Made by a program: the position numbers and the translations under genes. From NCBI RefSeq assembly GCF_019834675.1, contig NZ_JABUBU010000010.1:47993-111992 (forward strand): a DNA stretch of 64,000 bases, in the 5' to 3' direction. The notes under the pieces were generated by a model. It did no database searches and was not told where the DNA came from. It saw only the letters and a list, made by a program, of their open reading frames with translations. The stretch comes from Rhodococcoides corynebacterioides. GTDB taxonomy: Bacteria > Actinomycetota > Actinomycetes > Mycobacteriales > Mycobacteriaceae. How positions within the stretch are numbered: position 1 is the first letter of the stretch; each line of letters starts with the position of its first letter. Shown in pieces: positions 45,367 to 54,181 of this stretch.

Positions 45367-46649
45367 GCGCGCACCGGTCGTGGATCCGCGACGGTGTTGG
45401 AGTCGTCGATCCCGACGGTGTTGGAGTCGTCGATCCCGACGGTGTTGAAGTCGTCGACCGCGGCGCGACCCCGCCGCCGGTTCCATTGCCGTCGCACCTC
45501 GTACTCCCCGAACAGCGTCGCGCTGCGCGCGCCGTCGGGAATCGCTCCCGACACGGTGGTGGCCCGCTCCAGGGTTCGGGTGTAGAGCGCCACCTGCCGA
45601 CGGACCGCGGCCTCGAGGGAGAAGCGTTCGGCGACCACCGACGCGGCGAACGCGCCGAGTTCGGCGCGACGACGCGCGTCGTCCAGGAGCGGACCGAGCT
45701 CGGCCCGCAGATAACGCGCACCGTCGTCGGGGGACCGACCGACCCCGTACCAGCCCTCCCACAGGAAGCCGTCGACCGACTCGGGCGTCAGGGTCCGCCA
45801 GAAGCCCCGTTCACCCTGCACGACGACGGGTGTTCGAAAGGCCATGGCGCGCAACGCCGATCCGCCCATCCCGAGAGCGATGTCGGCGGCGGCGTAGCCG
45901 GGACGCGGATCGGTGAGGGCGCCCGTGGTGACGACGACCCGACGGCCGGCGCGGGCATTCGCGGCCGCGACGCGTCGGTCGACCTCGGCACGCGCGGGTC
46001 CGTCACCGACCAGCGCCAGCACGACGTCCGTCGTCGCGGCCAGGTCGGCCACCACGTCGATCGCGACGAGCGTCCCCTCGAGTTTGAGCTCGTGCGCCAG
46101 ACGCGCGACGGACACCACCAGTGTGGCGTCGCGTCCGATGCCCCATCTCCGGCGAAAGGCGACGCCGGACGCGGTGTCCCGCACGTTCTCCCTCAGGTCC
46201 ACCGGTGGTTCGAGGACGTCGACGCGTCGTCGCCCCCTCGACCGCTCGACCGCGGCGATCCGTTCGGTCCCGACGACCAGATCGACCGTCCGCGGCAGGA
46301 AGTCGGCGACCGCCATCGACATGACCGTCGCGAACGGCCGGGCGGTCGTCCCGACGCAGGCCAGGGTGGCTTCGAGAACCGGTGGCCATTCGTACCCGTG
46401 GACGACGTCCACCCGCCGTTCGCGCAACGTCGCGCGCAGGTGACGGACCACCGCCGACGACGGCCGACGGCGTGGGGACGGCGACGCCACGAACTCGAGG
46501 CCCTTGCTGCGCACCCGGTCCACCAGCGGACCGGGGTCGCCGTAGACGCACACCTCGTGCCCCGTCTCGGCGGCCGCAGCGGCGAGATCGATGGCATTCA
46601 GCTGACTTCCGCCCAGACCGAGATCGTGCGGATACACCAGGATTCTCAC
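45363..46649 (-). CDS. GT-B fold glycosyltransferase (family 4 type) with C-terminal repeats
   Basis: 428 residues: MVRILVYPHDLGLGGSQLNA at the start, VDVVHGYEWPPVLEATLAC near 80, VSVARLAHELKLEGTLVAI near 190 (retaining GT4 loop), and ADIALGMGGSALRAMAFRTPVVVQ near 275 in place of the E-x7-E. The C-terminal 25 residues are three copies of an NTVGIDDS octapeptide, unlikely to be part of the fold. GTG 46649 overlaps the flippase stop by 4 bp. The longer open frame runs through the flippase gene and is not coding. Confidence 0.87.
   Translation of the reverse strand: MRILVYPHDLGLGGSQLNAIDLAAAAAETGHEVCVYGDPGPLVDRVRSKGLEFVASPSPRRRPSSAVVRHLRATLRERRVDVVHGYEWPPVLEATLACVGTTARPFATVMSMAVADFLPRTVDLVVGTERIAAVERSRGRRRVDVLEPPVDLRENVRDTASGVAFRRRWGIGRDATLVVSVARLAHELKLEGTLVAIDVVADLAATTDVVLALVGDGPARAEVDRRVAAANARAGRRVVVTTGALTDPRPGYAAADIALGMGGSALRAMAFRTPVVVQGERGFWRTLTPESVDGFLWEGWYGVGRSPDDGARYLRAELGPLLDDARRRAELGAFAASVVAERFSLEAAVRRQVALYTRTLERATTVSGAIPDGARSATLFGEYEVRRQWNRRRGRAAVDDFNTVGIDDSNTVGIDDSNTVADPRPVRA
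45390..45458 (-). repeat. 24-bp in-frame tandem repeat at a glycosyltransferase C-terminus
   Basis: GACGGTGTTGGAGTCGTCGATCCC (24 bp, given here only as the unit start GACGGTGTTGGAGTCGTCGA) occurs twice exactly from 45390, plus a third copy with a few changes. Each unit adds eight residues in frame. Confidence 0.85.
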
Positions 46650-48094
46650 GACTGCTCCACCTTCGTCTCTCGTACCCGTCTCACCGAGTCCCGCACGCCG
46701 TGGACCGCGACGGCCGTGCCTGCCAGAGCGACGAATCCTGCTGCCGTGCAGCGAAGGAACGCCCCACCGCCGTCGGGCAGAGCGGCGGCCGCCGCCCACG
46801 TCGCCGAGGTCACCGCGCCGGGAACCACCAGCCCGCGGGCCGAGCGCCGGAGATCGACCCCCGCCGCCGCCAACCGCTGCAGGTAGGCCGGAACGGCGAA
46901 CACCACGACCGAGATCACCTGCGCCACCGCGACGCCCTCGATTCCGCCCAGCGAAGCCCCCAGGAGCAGGCACGGGACGGACGGACCGGTCCACCAGAGC
47001 TGCACCACCAGGAGGGCGCCGGTCCGGCGCATCACCACCAGGTAGTCGTACGAGAGCTCGAGCAGTGTCCGGACGGCCACGAATGCCGCCATCCACGCCA
47101 GCACTCCGGCCGATCTCTCCCACTCGGGACCGTAGAGGAAGGCCACGACGGGATCCGCCGCCACGGCGAGCACGACACACAGGGGCAGGACGACGGCCGC
47201 GGTCAGGCGGGCGAGATGGCCGAACATCTCGGCCGCAGCGGCACGATCGTCCTGCATCGAGGCGAAGAGTGCGGGCGCGACGGAGCGCAACGGCGTGCCG
47301 ATCACCGCCAGTGGCCACGAGGCGAGATTCACCGCGAGGACGTAGAAGCCGAGATCCGTCGCCCCCAGGGTCGTTCCCACGACGATCTGATCGGCGTACC
47401 CGGCGGCGAACACCACCGCCGACGCGCCGGCCAGCGGCAACCCGAATCGGAGGAGAGGGCGGACGAGGGCCGGATCGAGCCCCGGACGCCGACCACCGGG
47501 AGCCATCCGCCAGAACAACACCGCCGTGACCACGGATGCGACCACCCGTCCGACGGCCAGGCTCATGGCTCCGCCGCCGCCGACCGCGAGCCCGATCGAG
47601 ACGAGCGCCGCGATCCAGGTGCCGGTCTGGTCGACGATCATGCGCTCCTTCTGCATGAACTCGCGCTGCATCAGCGCCGCCGGGGCCGCGACGACACCGT
47701 TGATCAGGACACACACGGCCATCACCCGGACGACGGGCGCGGCCGACGGCTCGCCCATCGCCGACGCGAACGGTGCGGCGGCGATCAGGCACCCGACGAA
47801 CAGGACGGCACTCGACAGGATCGACGACGTCGCCACGGTCGGCGCGATACGGTGCGGGTCGCCCGGCCATCGCACGATCGCCAGGGAGATCCCCAGTTCG
47901 TTGATGCTCAGGACGGCCAGCAGGGCCACGGTCGCGACGGCGAACGCGCCGAACGACTCCGGTCCGAGCATCCGGGCGAGCGCGATCCCGATCCCCACCG
48001 TGCCGAGGCGGGCGAGTGCGGTGTTCGCCAGGCTCCAGCCGAACGCCCGCGAGGCACGTCGTCCGACGTCCTCGGCGGTCGACACGGCGATCAC
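46646..48094 (-). CDS. Polysaccharide flippase (Wzx/MVF-type)
   Basis: 482 residues with 12-14 predicted transmembrane helices. Motifs of the polysaccharide_synt/Wzx family: FGWSLANTALARLGTVGIGIALARMLGPESFGAFA region at the N-terminus, MQREFMQKERMI near 130, and FLYGPEWERSAGVLAWMA near 320. It flips undecaprenyl-linked repeat units across the membrane. GTG 48094 overlaps the aminotransferase stop (GTGA) and gives a normal family length; the long upstream open frame is antisense-like Arg/Pro sequence. Confidence 0.88.
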   Translation of the reverse strand: MIAVSTAEDVGRRASRAFGWSLANTALARLGTVGIGIALARMLGPESFGAFAVATVALLAVLSINELGISLAIVRWPGDPHRIAPTVATSSILSSAVLFVGCLIAAAPFASAMGEPSAAPVVRVMAVCVLINGVVAAPAALMQREFMQKERMIVDQTGTWIAALVSIGLAVGGGGAMSLAVGRVVASVVTAVLFWRMAPGGRRPGLDPALVRPLLRFGLPLAGASAVVFAAGYADQIVVGTTLGATDLGFYVLAVNLASWPLAVIGTPLRSVAPALFASMQDDRAAAAEMFGHLARLTAAVVLPLCVVLAVAADPVVAFLYGPEWERSAGVLAWMAAFVAVRTLLELSYDYLVVMRRTGALLVVQLWWTGPSVPCLLLGASLGGIEGVAVAQVISVVVFAVPAYLQRLAAAGVDLRRSARGLVVPGAVTSATWAAAAALPDGGGAFLRCTAAGFVALAGTAVAVHGVRDSVRRVRETKVEQS

Positions 48095-49230
48095 CGCACG
48101 GCTGGTGCGCGACGTGCGCCCGCCGTCCCCGCGCACACGCGCCGCACCACCTCGGCCACCCGGTCCTGCTGTTCCGCGGTGAGGTGCGGGAACATCGGCA
48201 GCGACAGGATGCGCCGCGCGGCCCGCTCGGCGACGGGGTAGGACCCCGGTCCGAGGCCGAGTCCCCGGTACGCGGGCGTGAGGTGAATCGGTGTCGGATA
48301 GTGGATTCCGGTCCCGATGCCCGCCGCCGCGAGGGCCGCGGCCAGTTCGTCCCGACGGTCGGTGCGGACGACGTGGAGGTGCCAGACGTCGTCGTTGCCG
48401 GGAAGCGACGTCGGCAGCTCGAGGCCGTCGGCGTCGCCGAGCAGCGCGGCGTAGCGCTCCGCGGCGTCCTGCCGAGCGCGGTTCCACTTCTCGAGGCGGG
48501 CCAGTTTCGCCGACAGCACGACGGCCTGGACGGCGTCGAGACGCGAGTTCAGCCCGATCACCTCGTGCTCGTACCGGCGGGCGCTGCCGTGCGCCGCCAG
48601 GACCCGAACACGCTGCGCCACCGCGGGATCGGCGGTGAGCACGGCACCCGCGTCCCCGGCCGCGCCCAGGTTCTTGCCCGGATAGAAGCTCGTGGCGGCG
48701 GCGTGGCCGAAGGATCCCGCCGCGCGGCCGGACCGGAGCGCGCCCTGCGACTGCGCCGCGTCCTCGACGACCGCGAGACCGTGTGCTGCGGCCACCGCGG
48801 TGATCTCCTCCATCGGGGCGGTCTGCCCGTAGAGGTGCACCGGGACGATCGCGGCCGTGCGGTCGGTGACCGCCCGTGCCGCGTCGTCCGGATCGAGCAG
48901 CAGCGACGCCGGGTCGACGTCCGCGAGGACCGGGACGGCGCCGATCCGGGACACCGCCTCGGCGGTGGCGATGAACGTGTTGGCCGGCAGGATCACCTCG
49001 TCACCGGGGCCCACGCCGACGCCGCGGAGCGCGAGTTCGACGGCGTCCGTGCCGTTTCCGACGCCGACGCAGTGGTCGACGCCGACGAAGGCGGCGTAGT
49101 CGCGCTCGAACCGGGCCACGGCCGGACCGCCGACGAAGGCCGCCGTGCGCAGGATCTCCTCGACGGCCGGGACGATCTCGTCGTGGATCTCGGCCTGCTG
49201 GGCGGCGAGGTCGACGAAGGGGACGGTCAT
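48091..49230 (-). CDS. DegT/DnrJ/EryC1/StrS aminotransferase (WbpE-like)
   Basis: 379-residue PLP sugar aminotransferase: VPFVDLAAQQAEIHDEI at the start (as in WbpE/WlbC/FdtB), GVGNGTDAVELAL (about 56-68), VEDAAQSQGA (about 155-164), and the Schiff-base lysine in TSFYPGKNLGAAGD (K186). The C-terminal GIHYPTPIHLTPAY binds substrate. Of the two aminotransferases in the operon this one best fits amination of a 3-keto UDP-sugar. ATG 49230; 4-bp overlaps with both neighbours. Confidence 0.9.
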   Translation of the reverse strand: MTVPFVDLAAQQAEIHDEIVPAVEEILRTAAFVGGPAVARFERDYAAFVGVDHCVGVGNGTDAVELALRGVGVGPGDEVILPANTFIATAEAVSRIGAVPVLADVDPASLLLDPDDAARAVTDRTAAIVPVHLYGQTAPMEEITAVAAAHGLAVVEDAAQSQGALRSGRAAGSFGHAAATSFYPGKNLGAAGDAGAVLTADPAVAQRVRVLAAHGSARRYEHEVIGLNSRLDAVQAVVLSAKLARLEKWNRARQDAAERYAALLGDADGLELPTSLPGNDDVWHLHVVRTDRRDELAAALAAAGIGTGIHYPTPIHLTPAYRGLGLGPGSYPVAERAARRILSLPMFPHLTAEQQDRVAEVVRRVCAGTAGARRAPAVR

Positions 49231-49898
49231 GCTGCTCCTCGGGACGCGGGGACGATCGGTCGGGCGGGACATCCGACTCTGGTCTGGTGGTCGGGAACGT
49301 CGTCGAGTGCGACGGCGCCCATGCCGAGCACGGCGCCGCGGCCCACGCGCCGGTGTTCGCGCACCGAGCTGGTCATCCCCAGCGTGGCGCCGCGCCCGAT
49401 GCGGACACCGCCGCCGAGGGCGACGCCGGCGCAGAGGGTGGCGTAGTCCTCGACGACGCAGTCGTGCGTGAGGGTCACGTTGGGCATGACCACCACGTGA
49501 TCCCCGACGGTCACGTCGGCGGTGATCGCCGTGTGCGCCAACAGGATCGACCCGGCGCCGACACGGCATCCCGCGGGCACGTCGACGGACGGATGGACGA
49601 TCGTCGCGAAGCGTTCGGGGCCGATGCCGACGGCGGCGAGGCGTGCGGCGACGGCGGCCCGCGCCGCCCCGGAGCCGGCGCAGATCACGAAGTGGCACCC
49701 GGCGAAGGACGCCGCGGCCGAGGTGGTCCCCACGACCGTCGTGGAACCGACCCGGACCCCCGACCGATCCGGGTCGTCGTCGAGCACGGCGACCACCTCG
49801 TCCGCTTCGCCGGCACGGACGGTGCTCAGCACCTCCCGCGCCAGTCCGGACGCGGCGAGCAGGACCAGCCTGCGCGCCGACGGTGCCAGCGGGCTCAC
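49227..49898 (-). CDS. Sugar O/N-acyltransferase, NeuD/PglD family
   Basis: 223 residues in two parts. A Rossmann-like N-terminal region (LVLLAASGLAREVLSTVRAG, then VAVLDDDPDRSGVRVG) binds the sugar nucleotide. A left-handed beta helix follows (VPAGCRVGAGSILLAHTAITADVTVG, then VVMPNVTLTHDCVVEDYATLCAGVALGG) with the catalytic His in LTHDC. PglD-like enzymes acetylate a 4-amino sugar; NeuD-like enzymes O-acetylate. It overlaps aminotransferase genes on both sides by 4 bp, which favours an amino-sugar substrate. Confidence 0.88.
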   Translation of the reverse strand: MSPLAPSARRLVLLAASGLAREVLSTVRAGEADEVVAVLDDDPDRSGVRVGSTTVVGTTSAAASFAGCHFVICAGSGAARAAVAARLAAVGIGPERFATIVHPSVDVPAGCRVGAGSILLAHTAITADVTVGDHVVVMPNVTLTHDCVVEDYATLCAGVALGGGVRIGRGATLGMTSSVREHRRVGRGAVLGMGAVALDDVPDHQTRVGCPARPIVPASRGAA

Positions 49899-51028
49899 GA
49901 CGACGCCGTGAGCGTGTCGACGACGCGGCGGTACTGCTCCTCGGTCATCGCGTGGAACAGCGGCAGGATCAGCGTGTTGTCCGTCAGATGGTCGGTCACC
50001 GTCAGGTCGCCGACCACGGCGTCGGACTCGGCGTACGCCGGTTGGCGATGGATCGCCATGATGCCGCGACGGGCCGAGACGTCCCGTGCGGCGAGCGCCT
50101 CGAGGTAGCCGTCGCGGTCACGCGCCGCGGCCTCGGTCACCTCGACCCAGAAGGACTGCGCATTGCCGGTGCCGTCCTCCGGGTCGGCGACGCAGCGCAG
50201 CCCGCGGACGGCGGCGAGGTCGTCGCGGTAGCGCTGCGCCCACTCCCGGCGCCGGGCCACGATCTCGTCCAGGCGCCCCACCTGGACCACCCCGACGGCA
50301 GCCTGCAGGTCGGTCATCCGGTAGTTGAAGGCGACCTCGGTGTAGGACTCGGCCGCGGGCAGCGTCACGCGGTGCCGGTCCGCCGCCGAGCGGCTGGTGG
50401 CGTGCTCCCGCAGCGCCCGCGCCCGCGCGGCCCACTCCCCGTTCGACGTCGTGATCATGCCGCCCTCGCCGGTGGTGAGGATCTTGCGCGGGTGGAAGGA
50501 CCACGCGGCGATGTCGGCGCCCGCGCCCACGGGCCGGCCGCGATGGGTGGACCCGGCCCCGCAGGCCGCGTCCTCGACCACGACGATCCCGAGGGGGTCG
50601 CACAACGCGCGAATCCCGGTGAGATCCACCGGAACCCCGCCCTGATCCACCGCGATCACGGCGCGGGTGGACGGGGTGAGCACGCGCTTGACACTGTCCG
50701 GGGTGACGTTGCCGGTGAGCCGGTCGATGTCGGCGAACACCGGCCTCGCCCCCACGTAGCGCACCGCGTTGGCCGTCGCGACGAACGACAGCGACGGCAC
50801 GACGACGTCGTCCCCCGCCCCGATGCCCGCGACGACGAGGGCGAGGTGCAGCGCGGTCGTGCAGCTGCTGACGGCCACGGCGTGGGCGGCGTCCATGCGC
50901 GCGGCGAACACGGACTCGAACTCCGCGACCTTCGGTCCCTGCGCCAGCCACCCCGACTCGAGCGTGGCGGTGACCGCCGCGATCTCCTCCGCGCCCAGGA
51001 AGGGGCGCATGACGTCGACGCGCGTCAT
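49895..51028 (-). CDS. DegT/DnrJ/EryC1/StrS aminotransferase (PglE/perosamine synthase-like)
   Basis: 377-residue PLP aminotransferase: RPFLGAEEIAAVTATLESGWLAQGP near the start, SSCTTALHLAL (about 54-64), VEDAACGAGS (about 151-160), and the lysine in WSFHPRKILTTGEGG (K182). The layout matches enzymes that aminate 4-keto sugars (PglE, perosamine synthase). With the next-door PglD-like acyltransferase it could make a 4-acetamido sugar. ATG 51028. Overlaps of 4 bp on both sides. Confidence 0.9.
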   Translation of the reverse strand: MTRVDVMRPFLGAEEIAAVTATLESGWLAQGPKVAEFESVFAARMDAAHAVAVSSCTTALHLALVVAGIGAGDDVVVPSLSFVATANAVRYVGARPVFADIDRLTGNVTPDSVKRVLTPSTRAVIAVDQGGVPVDLTGIRALCDPLGIVVVEDAACGAGSTHRGRPVGAGADIAAWSFHPRKILTTGEGGMITTSNGEWAARARALREHATSRSAADRHRVTLPAAESYTEVAFNYRMTDLQAAVGVVQVGRLDEIVARRREWAQRYRDDLAAVRGLRCVADPEDGTGNAQSFWVEVTEAAARDRDGYLEALAARDVSARRGIMAIHRQPAYAESDAVVGDLTVTDHLTDNTLILPLFHAMTEEQYRRVVDTLTASS

Positions 51029-52032
51029 CGGGAGGCCGCCGCGACGGCCGTGGTGTCCATCGTGTGTCGCCGCGGGCGCCACCAGTCGACCAGGTGACGC
51101 AGCCCCTCGTCGAGGTCCACGGACGCCGTGTAGCCGAGGTCCACCGCCGCGGCGGTGACGTCGGCGAGGCGCCGTGTCACGCCGTTCACCGCCCGCTCGG
51201 GCCCGTACTCGATGCCGAGATCGGACCCCATGACCCGCAGCAGTGCGTCCGCCAACTCGCGCAGGCTCGTCTCGCGCCCGGAGCCGATGTTGTAGACCCC
51301 GTCGACCACGTCGCTCGCCGCGGCGAGCACGTTCGCCCGCGCGATGTCCTCCGTGAACGCGAAATCCATGGTCTGCGCGCCGTCGCCGAAGATCAGCGGC
51401 GGACGCCCGTCCGCGATGCGCTCCATCCAGCGCACCAGCACCTCGGTGTAGACGCCGTGCACGTCCATGCGGGGGCCGTAGACGTTGAAGTACCGGAGCG
51501 AGACGTGGTTCAGTCCCGCGGTCGCCCGGAAACTCCGCAGCATCCCCTCGCCGAACGACTTGGCCGCCCCGTAGAAGGTGTCGTTGTTGTGATGGTGGTG
51601 GCGTTCCGTCGTCGGGAACGTCTCCGCCAGGCCGTACACCGAGGCCGACGACGCGGAGACCACCTTGCCGACGCGATTGTCCACCGCCGCTTCGATCACT
51701 GTGAACGTACCGTCGACGAGCACCTCGAGTGCCAGTCGCGGGTCCTCCGCGCACTGAGTGATGCGGATGGCGGCCTGGTGGAAGAGCAGGTCGGTGCCGC
51801 GCGTGACGTCGTGCATCAGGTCGCGATCCCGGATGTCCCCCTCGACGAGGGTGACCCGGCCGTCGGCGAGCGCGTGCGCGAGATTGTCCCGTCGGCCGCG
51901 AGTGAGGTTGTCCACCAGCGTGATCGACGCGCATCCCGCGTCGAGAAGCTGGTCGACGAGGGTCGATCCGATGGTGCCGGCGCCGCCGGTCACCACCGCG
52001 GACGCCCCGACGAGTGCGGTCGTGTCGGTCAC
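51025..52032 (-). CDS. NAD-dependent nucleotide-sugar epimerase/dehydratase (extended SDR)
   Basis: 335 residues: VVTGGAGTIGSTLVDQLL (NAD loop), VEGDIRD near 63, FHQAAIRITQCAEDP near 85, SASSASVYG (Ser, about 127-135), and the catalytic YGAAK (about 155-159). RYFNVYGPRMDVHGVY follows near 180. Resembles UDP-glucose/GlcNAc 4-epimerases (WbpP/GalE-like). A run of four histidines precedes the active-site Tyr, in a loop that usually varies. Overlaps both neighbours by 4 bp. Confidence 0.9.
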   Translation of the reverse strand: MTDTTALVGASAVVTGGAGTIGSTLVDQLLDAGCASITLVDNLTRGRRDNLAHALADGRVTLVEGDIRDRDLMHDVTRGTDLLFHQAAIRITQCAEDPRLALEVLVDGTFTVIEAAVDNRVGKVVSASSASVYGLAETFPTTERHHHHNNDTFYGAAKSFGEGMLRSFRATAGLNHVSLRYFNVYGPRMDVHGVYTEVLVRWMERIADGRPPLIFGDGAQTMDFAFTEDIARANVLAAASDVVDGVYNIGSGRETSLRELADALLRVMGSDLGIEYGPERAVNGVTRRLADVTAAAVDLGYTASVDLDEGLRHLVDWWRPRRHTMDTTAVAAASR

Positions 52033-53087
52033 TCCATGTCTCCGTTCTCGGCGTTCACGTGGCGCGGCCGGACGGGCCGGCCGTGATCGGCGGCGCTGGC
52101 CGACGCCGCTTCCAGGACCGAGAGCACGCGCAGTCCGGCGATGCCGTCGGTGGCCGGCGGCCGGTCCTCACGGATGGCCGCGGCGAACTCGCCGACCATG
52201 GCGGACAACGCTTCCCGCTCCTCGAGCGCCGGAACGGTGATGTCGCCGAGGCGGTACGAGACGGCCGAGCGCTCCCGCAGGTCCGGCCCCGAGGGGCCGA
52301 TCTGCACGCCGCGATCGTGTACGGAGATGCGGCGCGCGGGATCGAGGTCGTCCCACACGAGGGTGCGGTGGGTACCGCCGATCACCGTCTGCCTGATCTT
52401 GGTCGGGGACAACCAGTTCACCGCGATGTGCACGGTGGCGCCGTCGCGGGTGTCGAGGTTGAGGTGCGCGACGCACGCCTTGCCCGCCCCCAGCGGATCC
52501 GAGCCCACCGCGGACACTCTGGTGGGCGCGAGCCCACCGGGCAGGATCGCGTCGAGAATCGACAGATCGTGCGGGGCCAGATCCCACAGCACGTCGACGT
52601 CGGGCTGGATCAGACCGAGGTTGATGCGCGTGAACTCGAGGTACAGGATGCGGCCGAGCGCGCCCTTCGCGATCGCGTCGCGGATGTACTGCACCGCCGG
52701 GGTGTAGCAGTAGGTGTGGTCGATCATGAGCACGCGGCCGGCGTCCCGTGCGGCGCGGACCATCTTCGACGCATCCGTCGAGTCCGGTGCCAGCGGCTTC
52801 TCCACGACCACGTGCTTGCCGGCCTCGAGCGCCGCGAGAGCGATCGACGCGTGCGTCGCCGCGGGAGTGGCGATCGCGACGGCGTCGACGTCCGGCCGAG
52901 CCAGGACCGCCTCGACGTCGGTGCACACCTCCACCGTGGACCGGGCGCCCACCACCTTCTCCGCGCGGGCGCGGTCCCGGTCGCACACCGCCACCAGGTC
53001 CCACGCCGGGTGGGCGCGGAAATTGCGCGCCAGGTTGGGTCCCCAGTAGCCGGCGCCGATCACCGCGACGCCCAACGGCCTAGCCAC
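52029..53087 (-). CDS. Gfo/Idh/MocA-family sugar dehydrogenase (WbpB/WlbA-like)
   Basis: 352 residues: VAVIGAGYWGPNLARNF (NAD loop, about 8-24), ATPAATHASIALAALEAGKHVVVEKPLA region (EKP catalytic Lys, about 96-98), YTPAVQYIRD near 130, and WDLAPHDLSILD near 170 with the conserved H-D. WbpB/WlbA enzymes oxidise C3 of UDP-GlcNAc uronate, the step before WbpE amination and WbpD acetylation, both represented in this locus. GTG 53087 overlaps the WecG-like gene end by 8 bp. Upstream open frame lies inside that gene. Confidence 0.9.
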   Translation of the reverse strand: MARPLGVAVIGAGYWGPNLARNFRAHPAWDLVAVCDRDRARAEKVVGARSTVEVCTDVEAVLARPDVDAVAIATPAATHASIALAALEAGKHVVVEKPLAPDSTDASKMVRAARDAGRVLMIDHTYCYTPAVQYIRDAIAKGALGRILYLEFTRINLGLIQPDVDVLWDLAPHDLSILDAILPGGLAPTRVSAVGSDPLGAGKACVAHLNLDTRDGATVHIAVNWLSPTKIRQTVIGGTHRTLVWDDLDPARRISVHDRGVQIGPSGPDLRERSAVSYRLGDITVPALEEREALSAMVGEFAAAIREDRPPATDGIAGLRVLSVLEAASASAADHGRPVRPRHVNAENGDME

Positions 53088-54027
53088 GAGCGTTCCGAAC
53101 CCGCGGCGCGTCGTCGCCGACGGGCCGGCCGGCGGACGGGTCCGAATCGGCCACCAGGTAGGCACCGCGCAGGCGCAGCCAGGCCTCCGGTCCCTGCACG
53201 AGGTAGCGGCGGAAGAGCCGACGCGGTTCGTGGACCAGCCGGAACAGCCACTCGAGCCCGTGCTCGGACATGATCGACGGCGCCCGAGCGACGTCCCCGG
53301 AGAGGAAGTCCGCGGCCGCGCCGAAGGCCAGGAACACCCGAGCCCCGGTGTCGTCGCCGAACCGTTCGATCCAGACCTCCTGCACCGGTTTCCCCAGCCC
53401 GACCACCAGCACGTCGGTGCCGGCCGCGCGGACCTGTTCGGCGATGTCGTCCGCCAACACGTCGTCCTCGACCGTGGTGCGATCCGGTGCCCAGTACCCC
53501 GAGACCGCGAGACCGGGGTAGTCCCGCGCCAGCGTGGTCCGCAGGTGCTCGTGCACGCGCGGCGTGCCCCCGAGGAATCCGACCGACTTCCGTTCCGCCC
53601 GTGCGAGTTCGAGCAGTCGGGGCAGCAGGTCCGCACCCGTCAGGCGGGGCCACTGGGTGCCGGTGAGGTCGCGCGCCCGGTCGACGATGGGTTGCCCGTC
53701 GGCGAGCAGCAACCACTCGTGGGTGGGCCGCTCCGTCGGCAGGTTCAGGCGCGACCGCTCGATGCCCCCGAAGTGGTGGATGTGATCGAGGTTGACCGAC
53801 CCGATGGCGAGGGGCTTGCCGCCCGAGAGTCGTTCCGCCACAACGGACAACACGTGGGGAGTGCCGCACAGATCGACCCGGGTGCCGGCGATGTCCATGC
53901 GGGCGGTCCGGCCGGGAGCGGGTCGGGCCGGGGCGGTCGCGGCAGGAGCGGACGGAGCGGGGGCGAGAGGAGTGCGAGGGGTGGGCACCGAGACGGGACG
54001 AGCGTCGGCGATGGCGGAACGGTTCAC
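53080..54027 (-). CDS. WecG/TagA/CpsF-family glycosyltransferase
   Basis: 315 residues, with a low-complexity Ala/Pro N-terminus of about 35 residues before the GT26 domain: AIGSVNLDHIHHFGG near 75, LLADGQPIVDRARDL near 107, LPRLLELARAERKSVGFLGG near 140, VLVVGLGKPVQEVWI near 215, and APSIMSEHGLEWLFRLVHEPRRLFRRYL near 262. These add ManNAc-type sugars to undecaprenyl-PP-linked acceptors. GTG 54027 is chosen for GAGG 6 nt upstream; the frame is open to 54072. First gene of the nine-gene operon, so its promoter should lie in 54028-54181. Confidence 0.88.
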   Translation of the reverse strand: MNRSAIADARPVSVPTPRTPLAPAPSAPAATAPARPAPGRTARMDIAGTRVDLCGTPHVLSVVAERLSGGKPLAIGSVNLDHIHHFGGIERSRLNLPTERPTHEWLLLADGQPIVDRARDLTGTQWPRLTGADLLPRLLELARAERKSVGFLGGTPRVHEHLRTTLARDYPGLAVSGYWAPDRTTVEDDVLADDIAEQVRAAGTDVLVVGLGKPVQEVWIERFGDDTGARVFLAFGAAADFLSGDVARAPSIMSEHGLEWLFRLVHEPRRLFRRYLVQGPEAWLRLRGAYLVADSDPSAGRPVGDDAPRVRNARG

Positions 54028-54181
54028 GGGGCACCTCGGCAGAGAACGACGGTGGCGCGGTTCGGAATTCACCTCGACCGGTACGGGCCGCGAAACGAAC
54101 CGATCGAGCGGAACAGTATTCGCGTTCGGGAGCGTCGCCTACAGGTCGACCGGAAGTTAATTCGGATGGATGAAGCGGCCG

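Noticed and set aside
51583..51603. Run of histidine codons in the epimerase gene
   Set aside because: Four natural His residues in a variable loop before the YGAAK motif; not a tag or vector trace.
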